Of a DNA stretch of 64,000 nt, positions 53,835-63,583 are shown one piece after another. The notes under the pieces are model-generated. The model saw nothing but the letters and a program-made list of their open reading frames with translations, made no database searches and was not told the DNA's origin. Position 1 is the first letter of the stretch. Every line of letters begins with the position of its first letter. Both the position numbers and the translations under genes were made by a program. The stretch is from Flectonema sp. DT1601 (lineage: Eukaryota > Euglenozoa > Diplonemea > Diplonemida > Diplonemidae). Location: the NCBI GenBank assembly GCA_964019425.1, contig OZ025814.1, positions 572,001 to 636,000 of the forward strand, read 5' to 3'.

Positions 53835-55073
53835 ATGTTTAACCGATCCAGGTTATTATTTGCAAAGATAAATGAATTCGCAGCTCCAAGATTGTCCTCA
53901 CAAAAAAAAATACCATCACCAAGTGAGATAAATACAGACATTATCTCCGAAATGAAAAATAAGATCCTAGATGAAGGAAGAAAGGCATGCCGGGCGGGGT
54001 GGAATGGACTGAAGGTTATAGGGCCAACGACATGGGGATTTGGACGTGCCTTTTCAACTATTAAAGTAAGGGACGAGATACGACAACTCTGTCACCATAG
54101 AACCATTAAAATGAGAGAGGAAGTATCTTATTTGTGTTTGTTGACGGGTGATCATCTTCTCCTTCAAGATCTTTTCAGAAATAAATCAGCGGTTGCTCTC
54201 GGTGTTGCAGGTGCTTATATCAGTATAGGCAACATGGATGCTGCCAAGCATCACATTCTAACATTCGCTCCTACTAATCCTGATGAAATCAATCAATTCG
54301 ATATAGACATGTTCCTTCACCATCTGTTTTATAGAGCTATGCATACCGGCGTTAAAAGCAGAGCGTGTCTTGAACTCGCTTTGTCATGTCACAAACAATT
54401 ACCATGTAGAAATGATAGTACGGGCAGGTATGTAGCAGCTTTAGCGCACAATGACGACGATAAATCTATGTTGAATGAAAAGTTTGTTTTGGGAGATGAG
54501 ATATGGAACAGTGCTTATGCATCGGTTTCTGATACTTTTAAGTGTAAAACAAATATTGTAGAGATTATGTTAAGGCTTAGGAGGGCGTCTAAATTACCTC
54601 CAGAGAGTATGGAGTTCGTTATCGCTTTTGGAAACCTTTCAGAAAGAATTCGGCAAAATAAGAATCATCCAACACTTGCAGACTTGATTTCATTGTGGCA
54701 AGTCAGTCTTACTTGTTGTTCTGGTCTCGGTTCGACCCCCGAGACGTTACACGTCAATAACGCTCCTCTTCTTGAAATGTACATGGAAGTCTTGGCATCG
54801 TATATCGCATCGCCAGCAGTCTCAATGGATCATAAAATCGAAGCAAGCGTGGAATTAGAATCAAAATTCTCGATTTGTCTCAATCAAACCTCAGACATTG
54901 GTGAATATCATTTCGGATCACTGCAAGAGGGTCTTTTCAATGCAGGAAGGGAAGATCGTCTTCGTAAGTTACTTTTACAATGTTATCATGTTGATAATGG
55001 GGCATATCAGTCTTTAGCAAGAAAACAAGTGAACTTGATTGCAAAGAAGCGGCTCAAAAAAAAGAAAAGTTAA
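53835..55073 (+). CDS. Helical-repeat protein, probably mitochondrial
   Basis: Single exon, 412 residues. The N terminus (MFNRSRLLFAKINEFAAPRL) is basic, hydroxylated and free of acidic residues apart from one Glu, as in mitochondrial presequences. The rest is a run of paired helices (ALGVAGAYISIGNMDAAKHH, ACLELALSCHKQLP, ESMEFVIAFGNLSERIRQ) like TPR/PPR solenoids, but without a clean repeat signature. It resembles the gene at 34265 in general character only. The C terminus is Lys-rich (AKKRLKKKKS). A T-rich CAG ends at 53812, and 20-odd bases of nearly pure A separate it from the ATG. RNA or protein binding is an inference. Confidence 0.65.
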   Translation: MFNRSRLLFAKINEFAAPRLSSQKKIPSPSEINTDIISEMKNKILDEGRKACRAGWNGLKVIGPTTWGFGRAFSTIKVRDEIRQLCHHRTIKMREEVSYLCLLTGDHLLLQDLFRNKSAVALGVAGAYISIGNMDAAKHHILTFAPTNPDEINQFDIDMFLHHLFYRAMHTGVKSRACLELALSCHKQLPCRNDSTGRYVAALAHNDDDKSMLNEKFVLGDEIWNSAYASVSDTFKCKTNIVEIMLRLRRASKLPPESMEFVIAFGNLSERIRQNKNHPTLADLISLWQVSLTCCSGLGSTPETLHVNNAPLLEMYMEVLASYIASPAVSMDHKIEASVELESKFSICLNQTSDIGEYHFGSLQEGLFNAGREDRLRKLLLQCYHVDNGAYQSLARKQVNLIAKKRLKKKKS

Positions 55074-55249
55074 ATAAAAAGGAAGTTTATTCATCTTTCT
55101 ATACATCGAAAGGAATGGAACTTCAAACCATTACGGTACGTGCATGCAGACTCGACTATGCCTGATTCCATACCCAAAAGGTATAGTTAAAGGAGCCATG
55201 TAACAACCTTTCTGACCTCTTTGTAGAGTTTAAATGGATAATATTTCGA

Positions 55250-56238
55250 ATGATTACCAGAAGATATAAAAAAAAGCATCGCATAGCAACTGCTTACAAG
55301 GAATTCTGTAACGAATTCTATGAGGAATATTCTGATGTCACTAATCTTTTCTATCGAATCCTTGACTGCTTGAAGAATGAATATTCTACTCGTCAACTGA
55401 AAGAAACTTCATCATCTACCCGGCTATCAATGAGAAGGCTGAAGATAAAACTGTAGAAATATCTCCTCCGAAGTCTGAACCCAAAGAAGATCTGAAACAG
55501 ATGGATACGTAGATTAATTATTTTACGTTCAGTGAAATGAGATCATTGTCGGAAACTCTACACGATAATTTAACAATTCCCTTCGTAGACACGGCAGGTA
55601 ATTGTTTTTTTTTTGAATCGATGGCTGTAGTAGTTTGTCCAAAAGGTACTTTAAGTGTCGATAGAGTGATCCATCGCAGACTTACTTTGAGGAAGGAGCA
55701 GTACCAAAAATTTGACGCAGATTATGAAGAATTTACAGAAAGCGTACTTGATAAAATCACATAGGTGGATCCTATATATATCAAAGCCTTCCTTAGACGG
55801 AGTGGGATGTTCTTTGGTGTTCATCACCGAAGAACGATACCAACTGATGCAAAGGAAACATATTTTCATGAGGTAGTTGGTGCTATGTCGTACTTCAGAA
55901 CACTACATGTCAATCATATTAACAAGTGTTGGAAAACATATTTTAATATGTTCTACGTTACGATAGAATGGGAATGACTTCTATAGTTTGATAGTGCCCA
56001 AATAAAGTGGATGCAGATTCGAAGGCGATTGCTACTTGGGACGTTATGTCCTTCAACACAATTAACTTCGATATTTATTACAACATTTGGTACTTTCGAT
56101 GAGATCAATCCAACGGAGGTCTCGACAACCACAAGTTACTCGAAAATTGCATCGGATACCCATCATCTTCAACGATCTCAAGTTTTGATTCGATTCTTTT
56201 ATCGATTTACTTATCATTTTATTAGAGAGGAGCAGTAG
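55250..56238 (+). pseudogene. Decayed OTU-like protein gene
   Basis: Consecutive coding-like stretches run through this kilobase but do not form one open frame. The first begins at ATG 55250 (MITRRYKKKHRIATAYKEFC). The second includes DTAGNCFFFESMAVVV, like the OTU protease Cys box (DGNCLFxA), followed by RLTLRKEQYQKFDADYEEF. A third (LTSIFITTFGTFDEINP) resembles the strand near the OTU C terminus. The second and third are in the same frame with about three stops between and within them, and the first is in another frame. Intact OTU enzymes remove ubiquitin. With no ACAG introns to explain the breaks, decay is the simplest reading. Confidence 0.45.
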
Positions 56239-56403
56239 GACACAACCTGAAACTTGAGAATTGTAACATTTCGTGATGTGTAATTTTCCACAAATTACTT
56301 TTTAGTCTCATATCCTAATGTAGACAAAAATAATGTAATTATGATGTTTGTATAAGTTGCTTTGGAGTTGTTTATTTGTATCGCTTGTGGTATACTTTTC
56401 GAT

Positions 56404-56485
56404 TCACTGTATCCAGAACGTTCATGTTAAGTTATCGTTATGTTTTTTTATAATACATTTGTATTTTACGTACAAACCGGCCGAA
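56404..56485. repeat. Dispersed repeat R1, copy 4
   Basis: TCACTGTATCCAGAACGTTC, ATGTTAAGTTATCGTTATG, TAATACATTTGTATTTTACG and TACAAACC match 26041-26125 in order with scattered substitutions. Confidence 0.5.
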
Positions 56486-57046
56486 CCCTATTTTTGTTTT
56501 AGTCAGTTTCAAGTTACTTTCTATTTAATATTAGTATCAAGTTATTCTCTTCAAGATTGTTTGGAGAAGTTATGGTTCTTTTGAACTTAAGAATGCAGTA
56601 TCAAATTACCCCCAATCGATCATGTGATTTTTCTTTTCCTTTTTTTTTTTTCTCACCCCGTTACTACCCAGATAATTTTATTGGTTTTCCATTAATGCAT
56701 TAATGTTTTCAAGCTGTAACGACCTGCAGGGCATGGGATGCTCCACCAGTAGTGCGTGATCCTCGGGTCAATTTGACTTGACAGCATTTCTTTCTCTGGT
56801 AGTTTATTTAAAGCAAGCGATTTTGTGTGGACAGAATCCAGTTATAATGTCTAATTCTTTGCGTGTTGGCCCTTGATTTATTTATCCAAGTACACCCAAT
56901 CGTACAACATCACTTTTAGTATAGGCGAAACCTACACTCTGCCGTATTACGTTATACCCTGGCCCTGGTTTCCCAGGGCTCACGATTAATTCGTAATTGA
57001 ATAACTCGATTCCGTACTGCACTGAATGACAACACGGAAAAAGAGA

Positions 57047-57148
57047 CATGTATGCAGATAAGTTAGAAACATTGATTATAATGTAGAGCAAGTACGTCAT
57101 TTGCAGAGCGTTAGCTTGTATTAACATTTTAGTCACTTGTGTCATGAG
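57047..57148. repeat. Dispersed repeat R2, copy 3
   Basis: ATGTATGCAGATAAGTTAG, AAACATTGATTATAATGTAG, ACGTCATTTGCAGAGCGTTA and TTTTAGTCACTTGTGTCATG follow the order of the copies at 6769 and 42528. Confidence 0.5.
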
Positions 57149-57575
57149 TTTTTTAAATTTATTATTGAGTTCTGATACAATACACTCTAACACTGTCTGC
57201 TCGCGTGGACGGTGGGTTTAGGTAGTCATTTGTTCCGGGTTATTCTACGTCTCTTATCGTCTGTGAGAGTCTCACGGTTGCTGGTAGCGATATAACTGTT
57301 ACCCTGTGAGCTTTTCCTGGCTTTTGGCTTCCTAGGCTTCGTAAATAAATAAAAAAATAAAAAAATACAGAGAATTGTATTCGTATGAACCTAATCAAAC
57401 AGTCTTACCCTCATAGGATAACATCACCTTTAATCACTGTATCTAAAACTAATGTTAAACATATCGTAATTATGTTGTTTACGATAACAAGACAATGCAT
57501 TAGACTGAAATCTAAGTCGTAACTCATACGATGGCGTTATGATTTACTTTATGTTATTCCAGCCTATAAATAATA

Positions 57576-57763
57576 ATGTCTACAACAAGTGAATCACTTC
57601 GTCAATATATGTATGTGATATTGTTATAATAGTAATCAAGCTCTGTTGTCTTATTAACAAAAACAGAGACTATTTAAAACGAGATCTGGTAATTTCTAGA
57701 AATGAAAATGATAAACTGCGACATGAGATATACCTGTTAAATGACGAGGTTCGCAGGGATTAA
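57576..57763 (+). CDS. Possible 43-residue coiled-coil protein, two exons
   Basis: ATG at 57576, exon 1 to 57610 at a GTATGT donor, exon 2 from about 57667 after AAAAACAG to TAA at 57763. The joined frame reads MSTTSESLRQYIDYLKRDL, VISRNENDKLRHEIYLLNDE, VRRD, a single amphipathic coiled-coil helix. The donor and ACAG acceptor follow the rules of the other cis introns, and the heptad pattern is better than random. It could also be a fragment of a larger coiled-coil gene. Hairpin 57788-57803 lies 25 bases downstream. Confidence 0.35.
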
Positions 57764-57787
57764 AATTTTTTCAATAACAAAACAACG

Positions 57788-57803
57788 AACGCCTTCCGGC
57801 GTT
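57788..57803 (+). terminator. GC hairpin followed by a T run
   Basis: AACGCC-TTCC-GGCGTT, a perfect 6-bp stem with a 4-base loop, followed directly by about 14 T. It has the form of a bacterial intrinsic terminator, or of a Pol III transcript end. In this eukaryotic context its role is unknown. It lies between the small coiled-coil ORF and the TMEM254-like gene. Confidence 0.35.
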
Positions 57804-57899
57804 TTTTTTTTTTTTTAAAAAAACAAGTGAGTCGTGTTCTCGTTTAATTTGTCTATAGGTTTATTTTTACTTCAGGCTGGGAAAAAAAAAAAAAAAAAA

Positions 57900-58235
57900 A
57901 TGGCAAAATTTCAGCTTGTAAACCTTTTGTGGTATCCTCTGATCATCGGTGGGATGGCACTGACATTTATAGCGGCGTACTCTCCTGCCAACCTTCCTGG
58001 AATTTTATCATGGGTAGTCGATTTGGGAAAGACATACCCAGAGTTGTGGCCGATGGTTTTTAAAGGTGCATGCGCTATTCACGTTTTGGAAGCGCTGTTC
58101 GTCTTCGTCAAAGCATTGATGGCTGGAGTCCCTCTTGGGCATTCACTTTGTTGGGGTGTTCAGACTTTAATTCTCGGATTCGCTTCAACCAAATTGTTCC
58201 TTCAGAAACTCTCTGCCTCAAAGAAGAATGAATGA
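57900..58235 (+). CDS. TMEM254-like small membrane protein
   Basis: 111 residues with three hydrophobic segments: LLWYPLIIGGMALTFIAAYS, VFKGACAIHVLEALFVFVKA and LCWGVQTLILGFASTKLFL. Features shared with TMEM254/DUF4499 proteins are the N-terminal 'NLLWYPLIIGG', the HVLEAL (HxxEA) helix and the C-terminal WGVQTLILGFASTKLL. The family is widespread in eukaryotes, with no firmly known function. The ATG follows about 18 A; before that, TTATTTTTACTTCAG ends at 57875. It ends with TGA. Confidence 0.75.
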   Translation: MAKFQLVNLLWYPLIIGGMALTFIAAYSPANLPGILSWVVDLGKTYPELWPMVFKGACAIHVLEALFVFVKALMAGVPLGHSLCWGVQTLILGFASTKLFLQKLSASKKNE

Positions 58236-58592
58236 AAAGACTTACGACATCATAAAAAAGCCACCATTTTATTATTGATGTTCTCTTAAGAAAATTCACA
58301 ATCGGAAAGACTAAGAAAAAAAAAAGAAAGTTTTTAAAAAAAAAAATGTTGTTTTTTCGTATCGAGTGCAGTACCAATAGTCAGTCAGAAACGGACAATC
58401 TGAAACTGTTTTTTTTAAATTTTTTACTGTTCATTTAAAAATACAGAAATACGAATAACGATGTCCATACAATACCAATTCTGATTCACCCTTTGAAAAA
58501 AAAAAAAGAAAAAAAAAAAAAACGACAGATGAAGAAAAGCTTCATACGTATTTTATATTATTGTCTAACCTTCTCAGTCAAACAGCAGCAAT
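58236..58592. other. Intergenic, AT-rich
   Basis: No gene; A runs near 58320, 58340 and 58500-58520. CTAACCTTCTCAG ends at 58577, 15 bases before the eRF1 ATG. Confidence 0.5.
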
Positions 58593-59951
58593 ATGTCTAA
58601 GGCTGGTATGACCCCTGAAGATGCTGAGGTAGAGAAGAATATCGAAAGATGGAGAATAAAAAAAATGGTTCAAAACCTTGAAAAGGCCAAGAGTTTAGCC
58701 TCAGCTGGATTGATCTCTTTGATGATTCCACCAAAGGATCAAATAGCAAAGGCGAGTAAGCTTCTCAACGAAGAATACGGTACCGCAACCAGTATTAAAT
58801 CTCACACTACTAAGTTAGCCGTACAAACGGCGATTACCTCATCGTTGCAGAAGTTGAAACTGTATAACAGAACTCCACAGAATGGTTTAATTATTTACTG
58901 CGGAAACGTTATCACTGATGATAACAAAGAAAAGAAGGTTACAGTCGATCTTGAACCTTTCAAACCAGTGTCTCAGGCAAAGTACGTATGCGATAACAAG
59001 TTTCACGTTGATGAATTATACAAAATGCTTGAGTCTGATGACAAGTATGGTTTTATTGTCATGGATGGTAACGGTACCCTCTTTGGTACTCTTGCTGGAA
59101 ACACGAGAGAGATTTTGCAGAGATTTTCAGTTGAATTGCCAAAGAAGCACGGTCGTGGAGGACAATCTGCTCTTCGATTTGCCCGTCTTCGTCTTGAAAA
59201 GCGTCGTAACTACGTCAGAAAGGTCGCTGAATTAACAACTGCTCACTTCATAACTAATGATAGACCTAACGTTGCAGGTTTGATCTTAGCGGGTTCTGCT
59301 GAGTTTAAGAATGACTTGAACGGATCTGATCTTTTTGACCAACGTCTTAAACCTGTCGTTATGAAGCTAGTTGATGTTGCATACGGAGGTGAGAACGGAT
59401 TCAACCAGGCAATTGAACTATCCCAAGATGTACTTGGTAACGTTAAATTCCTCAAAGAGAAGCGTTTAATTGATGAATTCTTTGACCACATTGCTAAGGA
59501 CACAAACATGTACTGTTTTGGTATGGATGACACCATCAGAGCGCTTGAGATGGGTGCTATGAAGACTCTAATTGTGTGGGAAGAGTTTCCATATAAGAGA
59601 TTTGTCTGCACTGGAGGAAACCTTGAAACAGAATTGGTTCACTACATGACCGAAGAGACTGCTCACAAAATGGACATCTATAAAGATACTGATGGTCAGC
59701 AGCTAGAAGTCGATTGCATGGACTTTGTTGACTTCGCAGCCACCAACTTCAAGAAATTCGGATGCACACTCGAATTCGTAACTAACAAGTCCCAAGAAGG
59801 AGCTCAATTCTGTAAGGGATTCCACGGAATTGGAGGTCTTCTCAGATACCAGGTCAACTTTGTTGAGCTTAACGAGCTTGAGCGTGGTGTTGAGTCCGAA
59901 GAAGAAGCATGTGATGGTGGAGAAGACTTCAACGATGATGATTTCATGTAA
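58593..59951 (+). CDS. eRF1: Translation termination factor eRF1 with altered stop-decoding motifs
   Basis: Single exon, 452 residues (human has 437). eRF1 reads stop codons in the ribosomal A site with its N domain and releases the peptide with the GGQ loop. The GGQ region is intact (HGRGGQSALRFARLR), as are C-domain landmarks AYGGENGFNQAIELS and FGMDDTIRALEMGA. YxCxxxF is kept (YVCDNKF). The other decoding elements are changed. TASNIKS is TATSIKS (codons ACC GCA ACC AGT ATT AAA TCT), so NIKS is SIKS. The GTS loop region, GNGTSMISLIIPPKD in human, reads SLASAGLISLMIPPKD, with no GTS and one extra residue nearby. All three stop codons appear to end genes in this window, so the code itself looks standard. 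Confidence 0.95.
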   Translation: MSKAGMTPEDAEVEKNIERWRIKKMVQNLEKAKSLASAGLISLMIPPKDQIAKASKLLNEEYGTATSIKSHTTKLAVQTAITSSLQKLKLYNRTPQNGLIIYCGNVITDDNKEKKVTVDLEPFKPVSQAKYVCDNKFHVDELYKMLESDDKYGFIVMDGNGTLFGTLAGNTREILQRFSVELPKKHGRGGQSALRFARLRLEKRRNYVRKVAELTTAHFITNDRPNVAGLILAGSAEFKNDLNGSDLFDQRLKPVVMKLVDVAYGGENGFNQAIELSQDVLGNVKFLKEKRLIDEFFDHIAKDTNMYCFGMDDTIRALEMGAMKTLIVWEEFPYKRFVCTGGNLETELVHYMTEETAHKMDIYKDTDGQQLEVDCMDFVDFAATNFKKFGCTLEFVTNKSQEGAQFCKGFHGIGGLLRYQVNFVELNELERGVESEEEACDGGEDFNDDDFM

Positions 59952-61488
59952 GCAATTAGTTCCTCCGGTTTGTAGTCAGTGTTCTTTTAGAAGAACAAAA
60001 AAAAAAAAAAATAAATAAATAAATAACTGAAATGAAATGAAAAAAGTGTTCGCAAAAAAAAAAAAAAAAAAAAAAAAAGCACCTACCACTCTTTGTTCGT
60101 GCAAAACAAATCCTCGAAAAGAATTAACGGCTAGGAAAAAAAACAAAAAAAACAAAAAAAAAATCCCGATCCCTCTCACAAGTTTATATCATTGACTGTT
60201 AATCAGTGCCTTGTGGGTACGGTTTCTGAAACTTGCTGCACCATACCCACCAACAAGGTAACAAAAAAAAAAAAAAAAAAAAAAAACGAAATATTCCCAA
60301 CAACCCTCGTCCCACTTGACATTTTCATGAGAACCTTCAGATACTCTCCTTCCAATTTTGTGCCAAGCTCAAATTGAGTGGGGTTTCTACAGGCCCCATT
60401 TTTCTTCCGTTTTTTCTTTTTTTTTTCTTCATTTATTCATGCTGTTGTTCTTGTAGCCTCACACTCACAAGGATAACCAGATTGAGTCAAATCTGTTATT
60501 CTTTTGCGGGGTAACGGGTAGGGGAATCAGGTAGTTGATTGCAGCAGCAGATGTGCTTTTTTCACGTGATAAAAGAAAACGATGGTTTTATTTTTTATTT
60601 TTTTCGAACAGAAAAAAAAACTTGAAAAAAAAAATCAAAAAAAAAATCATCAAATTTTAACCACAAAAATGAAAAATTCTCCTTTTCTATGGCTGTCTTT
60701 GTTTTTTTTTTTTTTTTTTCCCTTTCTTCTCTTTAAAAGAATGCAATGGAAATCAGTACCCAATTTTTTTTTTTTTTTTTTGTTCTTTTAAAAAAAAAAG
60801 AAAAAACTTTATCAGACACGTTAAGTTCACTACATCAAAAAAACACCATCCACGATTTGTGCTTTTTCGACTAGCCTAAACGTAAAAGTGTACGCATCAA
60901 ACCATGGCACTGCCTTCCTACTCCTCCTCTGATGGGGTTATGGTCGAGGTTGCATGGTGCGTGGATGACATTTTTTTTAATTAAAGCCTTTTTTTTTTTT
61001 TTTTTTCCCTTTTCCCCTTCGCACTGTGCTGATTTCAGGTAATTATTCCCTAAGTGCAGTAGATGGGGATAGGAGAATGAGAGAACAGAAAAAAGATTTT
61101 AAAAAAAAAATAAAAAGACAACGGAAAAGGGAGAAGAAAGAAAAAAGCACGCATCCCAACAACGCACACACGAAAAAAAAAAAAAAAAAAAAAAAAAACA
61201 CACCCCCGGCCCACGAGTAATGAGGAAGTTAATAAATAACAAAAAAAAAAAAAAAAAAAAAATCCAATATTTAACACTGTGGTTGACTGCAGTATTGACG
61301 AACTGATCTTTATAGCAAAAATTATGTTTAATTTATTTGCAGCAGAGCTAAGCTTGGAAAATGCAACCTGGGTGTTCTGGGGTTCGCTCCTGCCTCAGTC
61401 TTTTCAACATTACCCCGACGTCAGTCGGTCAACTACTAAAAAAAAGTAAAATACTTCTATTACAGGAAAACATAGAATTTGAAATACA
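59952..61488. other. Intergenic, homopolymer-rich, with an imperfect hairpin
   Basis: No gene recognised. A structured element at 60209-60258 pairs CCTTGT-GGGTA with TACCC-(ACCA)-ACAAGG around a loop that itself contains GTTTC-GAAAC. Long A/T runs surround it (near 60055, 60265, 60700, 60765, 61000, 61175, 61240). CTTCTATTACAG ends at 61465. Confidence 0.45.
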
Positions 61489-61824
61489 ATGGCAGCACTC
61501 CCAGCAGTTTCAATTGATTTCTGCACTGGATGTCGTTGGCAAGGACGTGCCTGTTGGATTGCAAGTGAATTACTTAGTTCACAACCAATAGCTGATCAGC
61601 TTGAATCAATTGTACTGAGAAAGAGTACTCCGGGTGTATTTAAAGTGTCGTTAACAGACAAGAGTGGGACTACACACGTTCTCTCAAATAGAGAACAAGA
61701 AAGACAATTTCCAGAGCTAGCTGCTCTGAAGAGGAGTATCAGAGATAAGCTTGCACCACACTTAAACCTTGGTCATGTTGAGAAAAAACCTGTTTTAAGT
61801 GACCTTCTGCAGCCGAAAAAATAG
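61489..61824 (+). CDS. Rdx/SelW-SelT-SelH family thioredoxin-like protein, Cys form
   Basis: 111 residues. The N terminus VSIDFCTGCRWQGRACWIASELL has the family's CxxC redox motif (CTGC) after a beta strand, then the conserved RWxxRAxWxAxELL helix. GVFKVSL and REQERQFPELAALKRSIRDKLAP complete the usual short Rdx fold, ending with LNLGH, also typical. In selenoprotein W the second Cys position is selenocysteine in many animals; here both are Cys codons, so no SECIS is needed. Probable thiol redox role in the cytosol. An acceptor TTACAG ends 23 bases before the ATG. It ends in TAG. Confidence 0.85.
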   Translation: MAALPAVSIDFCTGCRWQGRACWIASELLSSQPIADQLESIVLRKSTPGVFKVSLTDKSGTTHVLSNREQERQFPELAALKRSIRDKLAPHLNLGHVEKKPVLSDLLQPKK

Positions 61825-61986
61825 GGCAGCAAGGTGCAGATTTTTGTATTTTTTATGATGCACGCTGCATTTTTTGATATTGCAGGAGTTCTGTGAAAAC
61901 TTCTGTGCGATCACTGGGAAGCAATCTCTTGTGAAAAAAGCATTCAGCTGCTGCACTCTTTTTGTACCAACTTGAGTATCGTTTAG

Positions 61987-63060
<1,074 letters not shown>

Positions 63061-63229
63061 GTTGGTTCTTTCTTCTAATTGTTTCATAATTCTTTTTATA
63101 TTTTCTTACTTTTCCTCTTTCAAAAATAAATCTTAACTGGCACAGCCCTTCTCTCGACCCTTTCGGGGGTTGGGGAGGTGGTGCGTGCTTTCCGCGTGTT
63201 TGCAATCGTCGTGTTGACATCCCGCACGT

Positions 63230-63571
63230 ATGTGTGCGTTGTGGGCTCTTTTCTTCCCTCTCTTTGGTGGAATCCTATTTCTTAGTCAGCTTGTTCTGAT
63301 GTGGGGGATGGGATTTCAGCAAAACTTTCGTTCGCTTTTATCGATTTTCTTTTTGATTTCTTATTCTATTTTCCTGAGAGCACCGGTTGGTGTGAACAAT
63401 ATTTATTGTTGTAGTTGCCCGTGTTATTTCCCTATCAACCCTCCTACAGGAACATGTCCACCTGATACAGTCTTTAAGGTCATACGGACGAAGGTCATAA
63501 CTCGTAAGCATATCAAGATGTGTAAGTGTCAGGATTTACCAAATATCATTAACTTCTTTTCATTAGGATAA
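63230..63571 (+). CDS. Doubtful small membrane/Cys-rich ORF
   Basis: 113 codons from an ATG at 63230. The first ~50 residues are hydrophobic (MCALWALFFPLFGGILFLSQ, LVLMWGMGF), followed by a Cys-rich stretch (CCSCPCYFPINPPTGTCPP) and a basic helix ending KCQDLPNI. T-rich DNA produces hydrophobic frames easily and no family is recognised. A CACAG lies about 80 bases upstream, and the stop overlaps the acceptor region of the next gene. Confidence 0.3.
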   Translation: MCALWALFFPLFGGILFLSQLVLMWGMGFQQNFRSLLSIFFLISYSIFLRAPVGVNNIYCCSCPCYFPINPPTGTCPPDTVFKVIRTKVITRKHIKMCKCQDLPNIINFFSLG

Positions 63572-63583
63572 TCTCCCTTTCAC

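Larger units (their letters stand above)
56239..57575. other. Intergenic zone of dispersed repeats
   Basis: No supportable gene; the 103-codon ORF on the minus strand covers repeat DNA. It holds R1 copies (56404-56485, 57433-57486), an R2 copy (57047-57148) and a perfect 7-bp hairpin GCCCTGG-TTTC-CCAGGGC at 56962-56979. Poly(A/T) runs are much rarer here than elsewhere in the window. Confidence 0.5.

Noticed and set aside
56882-57193. 103-codon minus-strand ORF
   Set aside because: Covers dispersed repeat R2 and hairpin sequence; no domain and no acceptor before its start.
58593-59951. Stop-codon reassignment, suggested by the eRF1 motifs
   Set aside because: TAA, TAG and TGA all end conserved genes at the expected lengths here, and no conserved ORF needs an in-frame stop to be read as an amino acid.
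61026-61277. Lys-rich ORFs on both strands
   Set aside because: Simple-sequence translation of A and T runs.
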